Positions 11,577 to 23,332 of a DNA stretch of 64,000 nt are shown piece by piece. Below the pieces are notes generated by a model. It made no database searches, was not told the DNA's origin, and saw only the letters and a program-made list of their open reading frames with translations. Within the stretch, counting starts at the first letter, position 1, and every line of letters begins with the position of its first letter. Source of the DNA: Lithospermum erythrorhizon (lineage: Eukaryota; Streptophyta; Magnoliopsida; Boraginales; Boraginaceae); NCBI GenBank assembly GCA_019722365.1, contig JADFUC010000856.1:744001-808000 (forward strand). Direction: 5' to 3'. A program made the translations under genes and the position numbers.

Positions 11577-12136
11577 GATCTTATTCACTTGACCACTTAA
11601 AGCGATCTGGACGCACCCGAGACCACAAACGATCACCTGCTTCCCTAAATTAATAAAGGTTAAGTGATCTTATTCACTTGACCCCGGTTATCGATTCACC
11701 CGAGACCACTTGTTTTATCTAATCTACCTCGGTTTCCTCTAAATTAATAGAGGTTGCTGATCTTATTCACTGACCCCCGTGTGATCTTATTCAACGAGGA
11801 CCACGAGTGATCTTAATTCACCTGGTTTCTCTCTAAATTAATAGAGTGTTGTTGATCTATTCACTTGACCTCAGCGATCCATCTCACCCGGTGACCAATG
11901 ACGATCTAATTTACTGAAGTTTCCCTCTAAATTACCGAGGTTGCCGATCTTATTCACTTGACCCCGCGATCCGATTCACCCGAGACCAAGAGTGATCTAA
12001 TTCACTGGCTTCCGACTAAATCGATAGAGTTAAATGATCTTATTCAACGGTGATTCGATTCACTCGGTGACCACGAAGCTGATTTTATTCACCGGCTTCC
12101 TCCGAATGGAGGCTATGTGATCTTATTCACTTAGAT
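11577..12136. repeat. minisatellite, about 92-bp unit, 6 copies
   Basis: The word GATCT(T)ATTCAC marks unit starts at 11577, 11666, 11759, 11854, 11946, 12036 and 12119, giving periods of 83-95 bp. Each unit itself holds three related GATC..ATTCAC modules separated by GACCCCG-, GAGACCA- and CTCTAAATTAATAGAG-type spacers, so it is a higher-order repeat. It lies between the integrase region and the antisense gene of the Tat element. Confidence 0.85.
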
Positions 12137-12479
12137 TTTTTTGCTTTGTTAATGAATTCTCTTCGCTCAAAAGGTTTCTTCTTTCTAAAAGGCACTCTTG
12201 TACTCCATCAAACTTTTATCTCCAAGTTTGTTTACAAAGGAGGAAAATCCATTTCCAAAGACTAAGTATACATGCTGAGATAAATCTCTATGCCATGTAT
12301 GCTGATGCCTCCATCCCGAGAGCTTCCTCTAGTTCACAAGTCCTTGGGCCTATGACTTGTCTTTACTCTGTAGGTCCCTTCCTACCTAGGGATTGAGTTT
12401 GTTCCGACTTTTTTAGTTTCGTTAGCCAAGAGTCGAAGACGAGGTCTCCTTTCAACCGCCTAATTCTCGAAGTCTTCGG

Positions 12480-13130
12480 GTCAGAGAATCGGGCCATCAA
12501 CTATTTGTACCTCTACATTTGGTATAAAGCTTTGTCCTCAATTCATCCGCCGTGAAGTCGAGGCATTCTCTCTCACATCCTACTCTCCATTCTTACTTAC
12601 TGGGCGAAAGCCTGTCGGACGTCGGGGCAAAGTTAGCCCCTGAATGGGCAAAACAAATTATGTCTCCAAACACTAGTCTAAATGGAGTTTCTCCAAAGGG
12701 CGTCAAGGAGGCTTTAGACCAGAGGACTCTCGGGAGCCCTCACCATCTCGGCCCTCGACTCCAAGGAGATTTTCTTGTTCCTTGAAAAAATGGTCCTATT
12801 CATGACTTCTACTTGACCATCGCTTAGTGGATAGCAAACCTGCAAAACGACGTTCAATCCCGAGCCGTTTACACATGTCCCAAGGCAGAAGCATCAAATT
12901 TGAGGACCGTTATCCGATACCAATATCTTCGGTATTCCATAGGTAGTAACGATGTTTTTTCATACGAACTTTCCTTAGATTCACGGCCTCCACCCACTTT
13001 ACTCAAATAATCCACTAGCCACAAACCCATCTTTGTATTTGGTGGTCAAGTTGTACGAATTGCCCCACCAAGTCAATGCCCCACATGGCAAATTGCATGA
13101 CCTAAGGACCGGGGTCATTTTCACCACGCA
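12480..13130 (-). pseudogene. Tat integrase remnant
   Basis: Minus-strand pieces, in shifting frames, read FAMWGIDLVGQF (about 13060-13095, start of the integrase core), VDYLSKWVEAVNLRKV (about 12970-13020), VEVMNRTIFS (near 12800) and TPFGETPFRLVFGDI (near 12660-12710). This is the order seen in gypsy integrases around the D,D-35-E core. Multiple stops and frameshifts make it non-functional. Confidence 0.7.
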
Positions 13131-13689
13131 GTTGCTCGTGGACGCTTCATTTTCTACAGTTAATCATCTCTTTACTTTACTTCCCAAGGAGTCGCTCATG
13201 CAGCTGGCTAAAAGTACCCCGCCAGTGTGATTTTCGTACAAGGACTTTCCCACCGATGCCAAATAATCCCTCATGCACTCAAACGTAGTTTGTATTTTAT
13301 CTTCGTGGACGCAAAATAAGAGCTGCCCGGCAGTGAGAGGTTTCTACAATTTCCCTTGGAACATTTGAAATTTATAGCTTCTGCTTTGCAATTGCCTAGC
13401 CTCAACATCAGGCAATTCTTCGGGTTGTTAAAAACTCGACTATGGCATCGCGCCAATCCTCCCCCTTCTCTCCTACAGGTACATCCTCATTTCAGGAATG
13501 GTCTTTTTCCTCGAAGCAACCACATGCAATTCTCGGAATATTCATAATAAGTTGTGGCCAAACTGTGGATAGTGTGATCAGCGATGCCTATTTTGGTCCT
13601 CTCGAGTAGACGTGGCTCAAGACCACGTAGTCAAACTTTGAGACTATGCTCGTGGCCTCGGAAAGGATTTCCTCAAAGTTCTCATTCTT

Positions 13690-13815
13690 GACTCAACAAT
13701 CTCCCTGCATTTGTTTAGTCACCAACTAATCCCTCTTACCACTATTTGAGTTACTCGAGACTTTGGACCGCACACCTCGTCACCATGGCCTCATATTCAA
13801 CTTCAAGTATTAGCC
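13690..13815 (-). pseudogene. Tat RNase H remnant
   Basis: Minus-strand pieces EVEYEAMVTR and QLVTKQMQGD, with a frameshift between them, match the pattern (N.AEYEAL... QLV..Q..G.) of the additional archaeal-type RNase H carried by Tat elements. The match is from memory. Confidence 0.5.
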
Positions 13816-14624
13816 TCAACCGAAATTAATGATATTCAAAAGTCAATTCCTCGGGTCCTCAAGCAAAATCCCGCCTCGCTTTTGTATTAATGCCCATCAA
13901 CGCATTATACTCACGAAGGCCTTTTCCCTAGGCGCAGTTTAGCCTCGGTCTTTTGTCGCCTCCGCGTAGTACATTCTATTAAAGAAGTCACCAAGGCCAT
14001 GCCTTTGGCCTGCTTCGTCGAAAGTGATTTCCAACTTTACTCAACCTCTGCGCCCCCACCTCGTGAGTCTTCCCGCTTGTGCAAGCGTCGGGTGGTCACC
14101 GTGACCACAACTACGGGTGATTTTCAAAGAGGCTTGGAAGCCACCAAGCTGACAGAGCCAACATGACCACACAAGCGGGTAATTTCGGGTCCATGATATA
14201 CATGACTCATAGCATGCTGCTCGATTTTATCCTCCTCTAATAAGCACACCACTCAATACTGGCCGGATACTCGCTAAGTATAACTATAACTCTTCCTCGT
14301 CTCGGGTCTCAAGCCAATATCTGGGATGTCAAGTATGCTTTTAACTCAAAAGCTGGCACACTCTCGTCCCATTTGAATTCTTATCGGGAGGTTTGCCTCG
14401 CTGAAAAAGGGTGTTCCTATCCCCGACCGAGATATAAATCTATTACTGGAGAGCTAGACATCTCATTAATCTCTAAACTTCCTTTGCAAGCACGTCAGCC
14501 TTCTATTTGCATTACATATACAATCTTGTCGGGATTGGGTTCTCTCGCCTTGTTCACTTATCATGAACCCTAGGAATTTTTCCCGAGGTAATCCCCGACT
14601 CAATCGACTTTCCCTCAATCTTTC

Positions 14625-14710
14625 CACGTCTCCTCCAAGTTTTTCAAATGCTCCTCCTTCTTCTTGCTTTTGACCAACATGTCATCTAATGATTTTCATG
14701 TTCCGCCAAT
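14625..14710 (-). pseudogene. Tat reverse transcriptase remnant
   Basis: The minus strand reads LDDMLVKSKKKEEHLKNLEE, which is the RT catalytic DD motif and the following gypsy consensus. Flanking RT sequence is present but frame-broken. Confidence 0.7.
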
Positions 14711-14999
14711 TTGATCCAAGCATACAATTTACTATCCTCTGCATGCCGCTCTCAAGATTCTTAACCAAGTGGCATTACGGTCCAAAGAATCAACTCCATA
14801 ATTCGTGAATAAAGGTAGTTTTTTCTGATCGGCTTTTTCCAAGAATATTTGGTGATATATTCGGGATAGCATCTAAGAAGTCAAAAACTCCCTATATCCC
14901 CGCACTCCCATCTACCAATCTGGAGTGTGCTTTCGTTAGTAAAGTTAATAAGTCGGGCAGACATTCTCCATCGCTTATCGCACTTCTCGACGGGCACTA

Positions 15000-17380
15000 C
15001 CCCTATCACTGCCGACTTCTTCTCGATACTTTTATTCTTTCTTCGGGAGGTTCCTTTTTTACTTTACAAAGCATGGGTGCGTCCATGCAATCGTGTACGG
15101 CTATATCAAGATTCACCTGCATATATCTTCTCGTCTGCTAAGAAATATTTATACCTTTGTAGGAGCTTTATCACCGCACTACGAAAAGTACGATTCAATC
15201 GGGTTCCTATTCGATCGAAGCCTTCTCAAAGTTGTCCTTCCCTGCGGAGACAACCTCGAGTTCTTCATGGGGACATCCTTTCTTCAAGCTCTCCCTTTCA
15301 GTAGCTGCTCGAGTTCTCTATCGTATTGCCAGATTCATCACCCTTGGGAATTCTTTTGGTGCCTTTTCTCGGCCGAGGTTCTTTCGAGGAACCCCGAGGC
15401 ATCGATAACCTATACCAAACTAAAGCCCTTTTCTAGTCTCCCGACTCACCCACTCCTCCCGTAGCTTGGAAACTTCATCTTCAAAACGGAGCGTGAAATG
15501 ATTGCCCTTAAGTGTCATGAGGATAGTCGTCCGATACCGTTGGTGGTGGATCGATATATCGCCAACCGTGAAGCGAGGCCCATAATGCTACAGCTTCGGC
15601 TTCTCCCATCAGAAGATCTGTGCCGCCTATCTCATCGATGTATCGAAGGTTCTCAGAACCCCACAGAGGTGTGTACATGCTAGTTTTAAAAAGGTTCCGT
15701 AACCCTAATCGGGTCATCATATGCCCCCAAGTATAAAAATATCCGCTTAACTCTCAGATCTACCAACATTCTACCCACCAAGAAAGCTTGTAATAATCGG
15801 ACTAATTATTAGAGATCATCACGGGATATCTCAATTCCTCTAACTCTTCTTCAGAGAATGTTATCCCATCTTTGTCGACGGTGGCCATCGCTGAAGCCCA
15901 GACACTACCCTTCTAGCATATCGCTTTCTGGAATCGAGGTATCTCCTCCCCCAGCTAATCCTCGAAATGGTATCAATACGCCTGCCATTCTCCGAGGCTT
16001 CTAATTCAAGCTTATCATTCCTCCGAGGTGATGCCCGTGTTCTCTCGATAATGCTCCTCTCACCTAACTGCTTGAGATGCCCTTCGAATGAGCTTTTCAA
16101 TATCCACTTTCAAAATACGACAATCCCACGTTGTCATGCCCATGATCTTACGATACTACGTAATACCTTCGGGTCCCTTCTGAGCGCCAGCGGCATCTCA
16201 AATTTTTGGGGCTTGGGCAACAATGTTTTATCTTGCATTTCAGCAAACACACTTCGTATCGAGGATCTCAACGAGTATATGTATTGTAGATTGTTCTCGC
16301 TGCCTCACCCTTCCGTTTCTGGGAGATCTTCCCCGGGACTTGTCCCGGAAACCACCTCTTTAGGGTTTTTTTGCAACCTCTCCCATACCGGCTTTTTTAG
16401 GGGACCTGCTGTTTCCCTTCGGGATGAACCGGTTGTCCCTTCACCAATTTTTTTGGCTTCTTCCAATGCGATGTATTTGACCGTTGCTAGCTAACTGGCC
16501 GTGGTAATGTTAAAGGTTCCAAGCATTCAACCTTCTTTAATGGTCCGAACCCTAAATCATGATAGAATGCAATTCTGCCACATTCTCGCTCCATGACCGG
16601 TACGTGGGTCAAGGCTCTTTGAAAACGATATACAATCCCGTTGTTCCCCCCGGTTTTTGCTCTGTAAATTCATCAACTCCTCTTTCATCTTGTTTCGCCA
16701 CAATGGATTTTCCAAATTTATCCATGAAAACATTCATCAAATCCTACCAAATAGCCTCACCGTTGGCCGGGCGCAAGGCCAGGAACTATTTCACCAGCCT
16801 CCTGCAACTATCGGAAAGCCTCGCGTAAACATCATCCTCACTTGCCCAAAAGTGACACCAAGCACTGGCAAGCCTCGATGTGATTACTAAAGTCTCCGCT
16901 ATTGCAAGTTTTGAACACGATTATTCTAAAACCTCAAGTATCGATTGCCTCGCCTATACTTTTAAAAGTGGTTAAAATTTATATTTTGCCGGGACCTCGA
17001 GGAGGCAATGTCTTTAAGCCTCAAGTATTTAGTTCTTCTACTTGCCTGAACTTTGCTAAACATCCTCACCGCCTCGGCATCGTCCCTCCTCGTACCTGCT
17101 TACTCCCTCGGCCATGTGGGGTGGCCTCATGTCAAGTTGTTCCTCCCGAGACCGTCATGCTTACCTCGTTACAAGGAATTTCTCTCGGGTTGTCCCTAGA
17201 CGTAATCGACTAAGGGGGGATCTGGAAGAATAGTCTTTGGTTGTATTCACAACGCCTCCCTCGTGCTGGTTTCGAAAGGGACTTAGTAACCTATATCGTT
17301 TTCCCTTTCAAGTTGTTTGCTGATGGTGCCCCATTCGGTCGTAATCCCTTCGACTAATCTCTTCCATATATGACTCCAGA
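15000..17380 (-). pseudogene. Tat gag/protease region, heavily decayed
   Basis: By position this is the gag-protease part. Around 16680-16860 the minus strand reads DDVYARLSDSCRRLVKYF and then LMNVFMDKFG in shifting frames, resembling a retrotransposon gag segment. I cannot place a protease motif with confidence. Confidence 0.35.
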
Positions 17381-17407
17381 ATCGCGGGGTAGGACATGTT
17401 GTCAAGT

Positions 17408-18330
17408 TTGTTGGAAATCAAATGGCATCATTTATTAAGCGCCTGCTGCGACAATCACAGAAGAATTCATTTACCAAATAAGAATGTGATTATTAGAACT
17501 TAGCTGCCAACTTAGTAATCAGAGTATTACTAAAGCTGTGGTTCTCATGATAATTTATGTTATGAATATCATAGATCTTAATATTAATCGTTATAATAAT
17601 GGGTGAATGGCCAATTATTATTATTATACAACTTACTATTGTTCCAGCCTTCAAGGCCACACACATACAATGACGCTGAAGTTATATTTCATGTATGAAA
17701 TTAAAGAGAACTATATAATTGAGAAACGTATTTCTCAATTACAAGCGGTCTTCTACATTTTATTAGAATATCGATTGAATGAATAATCAATTAAATAGTT
17801 ATTTAATCGTTCGAGTAATTTTAGTATTTATCGATAACTCGAAAGATTATTGATATCAATTATTACTATTTAATTAGTTTTAATTAAATGGGGCCAACTT
17901 CATTACAACTCATTAAGGTCTTAACGAACTAATGTGAGTTAACGAGTCAAACTAATACTTAATCTGGCCGCTTATCTAAGCTGTTTTAACTTAAATTTCT
18001 ATATGCTAAACTTTAGGGTTTTTCATCATGTTTTGTAAAAACTTTTCACCAAAACCCTAGTACCGCCTTTCGGGGCCGAAATTCTCCCAAGAATTTTGGG
18101 GTTTTTCCGGTTTTGTTCATCCTTGTTTACTAGCATGATTAGTTCTCGATTCAACCTCCCTCATACTACAATCCGTAGAGCATCATACGATCATTGCAAC
18201 AAAGGAAATGAGTGGTCAAATTCACGTTTTAATTTCAAGCCAAAGCTGGATTTTTGGGGTGGAATTTACTCAATGTAAGACTGTGAAGTCCTCTATTCAT
18301 ATATTTAATTATATGTTTTTGTATCAATAA
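17408..18330 (+). mobile_element. nested LTR, copy A
   Basis: It begins TGTTGGAAATCAAAT and aligns with 56451-57560. Shared blocks include CTGCGACAATCA, TTAATCGTTATAATAAT, ATTATTATTATTATACAACT, GCCACACACATACAA and TTTATCGATAACT. It carries no coding sequence, so it looks like a solo LTR inserted in the 5' leader side of the Tat element. The right edge is uncertain. Confidence 0.65.
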
Positions 18331-18439
18331 ATGTAAGATGACTTGAAGGATCCCTAACTATTGACTAGATTTATACCCTATATCCATAGTAATTTTCTCA
18401 GTTTATCCCCGTGACTGCTGAACCACCAAGCGGTCATTT

Positions 18440-18480
18440 CGTGAATCTTATCATCATGATTCCCCTACACACGGCAATCG
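18440..18480 (-). promoter_or_regulatory. degraded primer-binding site of the Tat element
   Basis: Just inside the 5' LTR the minus strand reads GATTGCCGTGTGTAGGGGAA. This resembles the TGGCGCC...TGTGGGGA primer-binding sites of many gypsy elements, with several mismatches. Confidence 0.4.
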
Positions 18481-19028
18481 ACGAAAGTGTCTTTTTCTCG
18501 CTGCCTCGATATGGCACTTTAAACGCGCCAGTTTTATCCATCTACTCTCTCTCTTTTGGTCAAAGTGATCCGCAGACTATCCCGAGGCTGGCTCGAATCC
18601 TTCGTCGGGTCCGCCTCCTCGTCACCTCGGTTCTCGGGGAAAATGCCCCAGGTGGCTGGCCCGCGTGCCGCCTTGCACCCATTTATCTTCGTCATGTTTG
18701 TTCGTTCAACGGTTACTCCGCGACAAACCCGGGGTCATGCATCTGCATCACCTAATCGAAGTCGATCGCTACCCACTCCGACGCCTAAATTAGTTCGGGC
18801 AAGAAGAAATTTAACGAACAAGTAGAAGTATTCATGAAGATATCTAAACGGCGATACATGATGATTTACAGAATGCTGCTGAGTTTGCGTCCTTAAGATG
18901 CTGACAAAGATTACGATCCTGCTGCCTGATTTGACTTAAATTTCTACTATATCCATTAGATTCTTTATAATCTGATCATTAGCCCATTATTCCTTCTCTA
19001 ATTAATGTCCATAATAATATTAGTGACA
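18478..19028 (-). repeat. 5' LTR of the Tat element
   Basis: Partner of 8006-8586. On the minus strand it begins TGTCACTAATATT, followed by TGGACATTAATTAGAG, which matches the start of the other LTR. Confidence 0.7.
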
Positions 19029-19504
19029 AATAACCGGATAAGATTCTTTATATTTTTTGGATGTTTTTTTCTTTATTATATTATTTTTGTTTGTATGAGT
19101 ATATCATGTTTGTTTAATTTCTTTATCATAATGTATACTATCAAATAAAAATAGCATGGAGTAAGATCCATACTGATAAATCAATATACTCCGTATAAAT
19201 ATTTTTTAGAACACGTCATCTACATAATAACACAAATAAGAAGTCATGTCTTATTAACGACGATCAACATCAAATCAAAACTATTCGATAGGATAAGAAT
19301 AAGCTGCATTTGGAAGAAAGAAGCAGAACCAAGTGGAGAAGAACACCCTGTCAAAGTGATGGGAGGCTGGACTAATGAATAGAAGCCACGTACAAAATGA
19401 ACGTGAGAGGTTGTCCAGTTTTCCTTGTATGGGCTCAAAGTGTCGGCTTTGATTGGTTCAGCGCGGAAAGGTTTGCGATTAGAAGCTACCAAGAAAAGAT
19501 AATC

Positions 19505-19705
19505 AAATAAATACTTCTATCCCTTTTCCATTTTAAAAAATTCCTAAATTAAATTCCATTTTATGGAAATAAAATATTATGGGTTAATAATAAAGAGTTA
19601 TTTAAAAATTAAATGGATCTTACATTTAGGAATGAAGGAAATAATAATGAGATTTGATAAAATTCAATATTTAGTTCTCCAAATTCATTTATACAATAGG
19701 GAGTA
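19505..19705. mobile_element. possible Stowaway-like MITE remnant
   Basis: About 200 bp of AT-rich DNA starting TACTTCTATCCC and ending ATAGGGAGTAAT, i.e. weakly inverted ends of the CTCCCTCC type. No coding sequence is seen. The ends are imperfect. Confidence 0.3.
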
Positions 19706-19709
19706 ATAA

Positions 19710-20256
19710 TTTTTTAAAGTATCAGTTATTATGAAGTTATAAAATTGTTATACAAATCAACCTTATTAGTTCTATTGCATTATATGAGCCAAAGGGATTA
19801 TCATTGCACCAACACGATCGGAGATCGCTTATTATGTAGAGGGATTGTTTTTGTAATTAACTTGTTTGAATTGCTGCAAGGGTTAATAAACTTATATAAT
19901 TGCTGCAAGGGTTAAAGATCATCGTTATAAACACTCGCATAGTAATAGGATCATATGTACAATTTACGCAATTTTAATAACCACTAAGAACGGTATCGCC
20001 ATGATATAATGCATACACTCCGATTTTTAAATATTCAAATATTTTATGTTCAATTCGAAATCACGTTTCTAAACTCACAGAAAAACTTATACTCCTTCCA
20101 ATTTCTTATAATTAATATTTTTTATGTTTTGAAGGAATACTTGATCGTTAATAACTCTTTAAATATATAATATAAAAAATTATAATAAAACACCATATCC
20201 ATGTAGTATATCATATACCAACCGAGACAGTTCATAGAGAATACAAAATTATTTTA
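19710..20256. other. intergenic, no gene seen
   Basis: AT-rich DNA. I see no gene or named repeat. Confidence 0.5.
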
Positions 20257-20678
20257 ATAATTTGATGTCCTCTAACTAATTATATTGATTAATTGATCAC
20301 TAATTCATTTTGCTTTTATCGGTTCAATTAGGAAAGATTTAAAGTATACTTAAATTTTTGTGAATCCTAATATATAAAATTCATATCCGGAGAAAATTAA
20401 ATAACAATAATAATAATAATAATAACAACAACAACAACAATAATAATAATAATAACAATAGTAGTTGTACATAACAATAAATAATAATAATAATAATAAT
20501 AATTCTACACAAAGCATATGATTATTTAACTATCACCTATTATAATAATAATAACAATAGTTCTACATAAAATATATTATTATTTAACTAACACCAATTA
20601 TTAAAGATTAAACGACATATTTATCATTTAAAAACCATTTATTATCATTTAAGAATTAATATATAATAGATGAAAAGA

Positions 20679-20700
<22 letters not shown>
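20257..20700. repeat. AAT-rich dispersed repeat, copy 1
   Basis: It shares ordered blocks with 42740-43330: AATTTGATGTC.TCTAACTAA, AATTCATA, GAATTAAATAACAA, (AAT)n, AAGCATATGATTATT and TAACAATAGTTCT. It ends in a TA run beside the chromovirus 5' LTR. Confidence 0.7.
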
Positions 20701-20714
<14 letters not shown>

Positions 20715-20715
<1 letters not shown>

Positions 20716-23167
20716 GGCGAGCATTAGAATACTCCCAGAATCACTACAAGAAAAATAAACCGAAACGAAATTATCGAAGTTTTTCCAGAAAATTTGAAAC
20801 CACTAAATATTTTGTATTTCTAAACGCCAGATGTCAAGCTACTGTCGAAAGAAGTTAAAACCAAGACCGAATAGCTTAAGCGCCTCGACTTTCATCTAAT
20901 AGCCTTTTGGGCCCAACCGAACTACCGTCTAATTAGATAGTCCATTTAAGCCCAACTCCAAGCAAAAAATCCGATTTTTCCTTCCCTTCACTGTAACAAA
21001 ATTGGTGCCCCATCCCCATTTTTTTCGATTATCTTCAAATTTCTCCTCAATTCACGAGCTTTGAGCTTAAACTGGAGAAGCCTCGCTATTCCCCGTCGCT
21101 GGCGCAGTTGCATTTTCAGTATTTTAAGTAAATCCCACACTTTTGACTTTGTTGACTTTTCGGTAATTTGGAATTTTATTATTCCATTTGATTCTCGAGT
21201 TGTATAATAGTTGTTCTGTGATTAAATACGGTAAGCGAGCGTTAAATTTTGTTTTATGGTCAGCTTGACTTTTGCACTCTCTGCTTGACTGAATTTTGGA
21301 TTTAATTATCGTTTAATTATCATTGTTTAAATCAGAATATAGAAATTCGAGTAATGATTGATAATTTGGGGTAGAAACATTGGTTTTAGTGAATTAAAGT
21401 TCGACGATCAAGGGTTTCATTTTTCGCTAAAATGCGGATAATTATGTAAATTGCATAATGTAAATAATACGTTGATTAATATTGAGTTGTTTCAGATACG
21501 AATAAGGAACGATAAAGTTTGGGAATAACAGTCGGAATTGATCGTCTTGAATTTTGGTACGGAATCAATTTAGAGATTTAGATCGCTTATAGTTAGAATC
21601 GTCATATGGTAAAACGGGAATTTCTGAGGTTACCGGTAACGCAGACTACTGCGACAGAGTGAGTTATCAATTAAGTCGGGGAAACGAGGGTTGACATTGC
21701 ACGGTCGTCAAACGAACGGAGACTTCACGAACCGTAGATTATAATTTTAAACGAGTAAAAGAACGGTACTTAAAATTTGGATAAAAACTAAGTTAAATGA
21801 TTTCGAGAGTTTGCTATTATTTTCAAATGTGTCCGTTTCACTGGGACGGACTACGCAGGATTTGATTTGATAAGAGTTGCCGGGTACCTAGCCTGTGCGG
21901 GATTATCACTGCTTCGTTAATTTACTTATGTTTGGATGTTTATGGTAAATCGAGTGTGATAATATATCCGTATCGCGGTACCCACGCGGTATAGCGCGAA
22001 TCAGAACCTCCGGGTTTGCGCGAAGCTACCGCAGAGTCGACAGGATATCAGGTCAACTTACGCTGTTTTGGAAATCTCAGCATGTCTGTCATGGTATCCT
22101 GCTGTATCCATGCCGAGTAAATTGTGTGGCCGAAGTATCCGTAGTATATCTCTGCTTTGTAAAGTGTGTTTTGTACGGTTTGGACTTATCAGGCAAGGAG
22201 ACAGATATCAGATCTGCTGTTATTGTCACATACCGATATTATATGCGTGTGTTTTCGCGATGTCAGGGATACATGAAGTCAGTTGGCGCGAGTCTTTAAA
22301 GTAGTAGCTTTGGCATATATATTTACTGAAAAAGGCGAATGTTATTCAATTTGGAGTTGCTGCAGAGATCGAGGATGGTTTGCTATGTATTATGTGTCAT
22401 GGGATTTCACCTGCTGTGGTTCATTTACTTGTGGGTATATAGTAATGTGTTGATGAGTTATTGTTATTTTCGTGAAGTCAAGGCATTAAAACAATGTCAC
22501 ATGAAAGGCTGTTGTTTCGAAGGGGAGTATTCCGTTAGTATGTTCCCGAGATAAACGATGATTTATTTGATTAAGTATGCCTCGCAATTGCCATTTTATC
22601 GATAGAGACTAAGCATATATATATATATATATATATGGGAGCAGGTACGCAGTACGATTTCAATACCGCATTGCCCATTCGACCTGCAAGCTTACCATCC
22701 GGGTGATCCGCTTCCACTAAGTCGCCGGAAGCTTACCCCATTCCTCCCCCTCCGTGATTGATGCCCTCCGAAGTCAATAGCTGCGAAAATCTCGGTGATT
22801 TCCATTTAGGGTGAAATAAGGCGGGGCGGTTGTGGATCCTCGGCAAATTCCTTTATTTTCTATCTAGTTTTGATGTAAATGTTGTTTTTATTTTGGTTTT
22901 GAAAATTGTTGGAACTATAAGTACATTTTGTATTTTGGGTTAATGGATGTTATTTATGTCTGGGTTGACTAAGGGCCAATGGTACGGTTAAAACTTAAAT
23001 AAATGTTTTCGGGTTTTCAAGCTATTTTGTTTCCAACAAACCTGCCGTGTTTTATGGGTTTTAAACAGTGTTTTCGTGTCAACCATCGACGAAGTGACTC
23101 GTGATATATTGTGTTGGGATTTGACGATTCTAACTCGGCGCATTTACCTTTATAGCGGTCAGTTACA
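20715..23167 (+). repeat. 5' LTR of the chromovirus
   Basis: It aligns end to end with 27915-30380. Shared landmarks are AAATAAACCGAAACGAA, a long GAAACCACTAAATATTTTG block, an internal (AT)n run at 22616-22636 (29844-29866 in LTR 2), and the terminal GTTACA. Short ORFs inside it are not genes. Confidence 0.85.
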
Positions 23168-23171
23168 ATTA

Positions 23172-23193
23172 TGGCATCGTAGCCGCAGGGTTT
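23172..23193 (+). promoter_or_regulatory. primer-binding site, initiator Met tRNA type
   Basis: TGGCATCGTAGCCGCAGGG lies four bases after the LTR end. It resembles TGGTATCAGAGCC-AGG, the usual site complementary to tRNA-iMet, with a few changes. Confidence 0.65.
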
Positions 23194-23332
23194 CCGTTTT
23201 AATCGGGTTCGCGGCGCTGCTTACGCTCTGTGGTCTCGCATAAAAAATTTTCTTTTTTTTGTTTGTTTTGTGTCATGAGCCTTCATGAGTCTAAATTATT
23301 TTTATTTATTTTCCCAGAGACTCTGTCCGAGG

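Larger units (their letters stand above)
8006..19028 (-). mobile_element. decayed Ty3/gypsy retrotransposon, Tat lineage
   Basis: This element is about 11 kb long. LTR-like repeats of about 551 bp (18478-19028, the 5' LTR) and 581 bp (8006-8586, the 3' LTR) lie in direct orientation. Pol traces read right to left on the minus strand: RT, RNase H, then integrase, each broken by frameshifts and stops. The gene order RT-RNase H-integrase is that of Ty3/gypsy. The long segment between integrase and the 3' LTR, the extra antisense gene and the tandem repeat all fit the Tat group (Ogre/Retand/TatI-like). A separate LTR is nested near the 5' end. No clean target duplication was found. The many ORFs in this span are fragments or shadows. 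Confidence 0.75.

Noticed and set aside
15967..16494. 175-aa plus-strand ORF
   Set aside because: It is antisense to the decayed Tat gag/protease region; it has no recognisable domain and is probably a chance opening in GC-richer DNA.
20400..20520. Possible CRISPR-like or regularly spaced repeat
   Set aside because: It is an AAT/AAC microsatellite within a plant dispersed repeat; there are no spacers and the organism is a plant.
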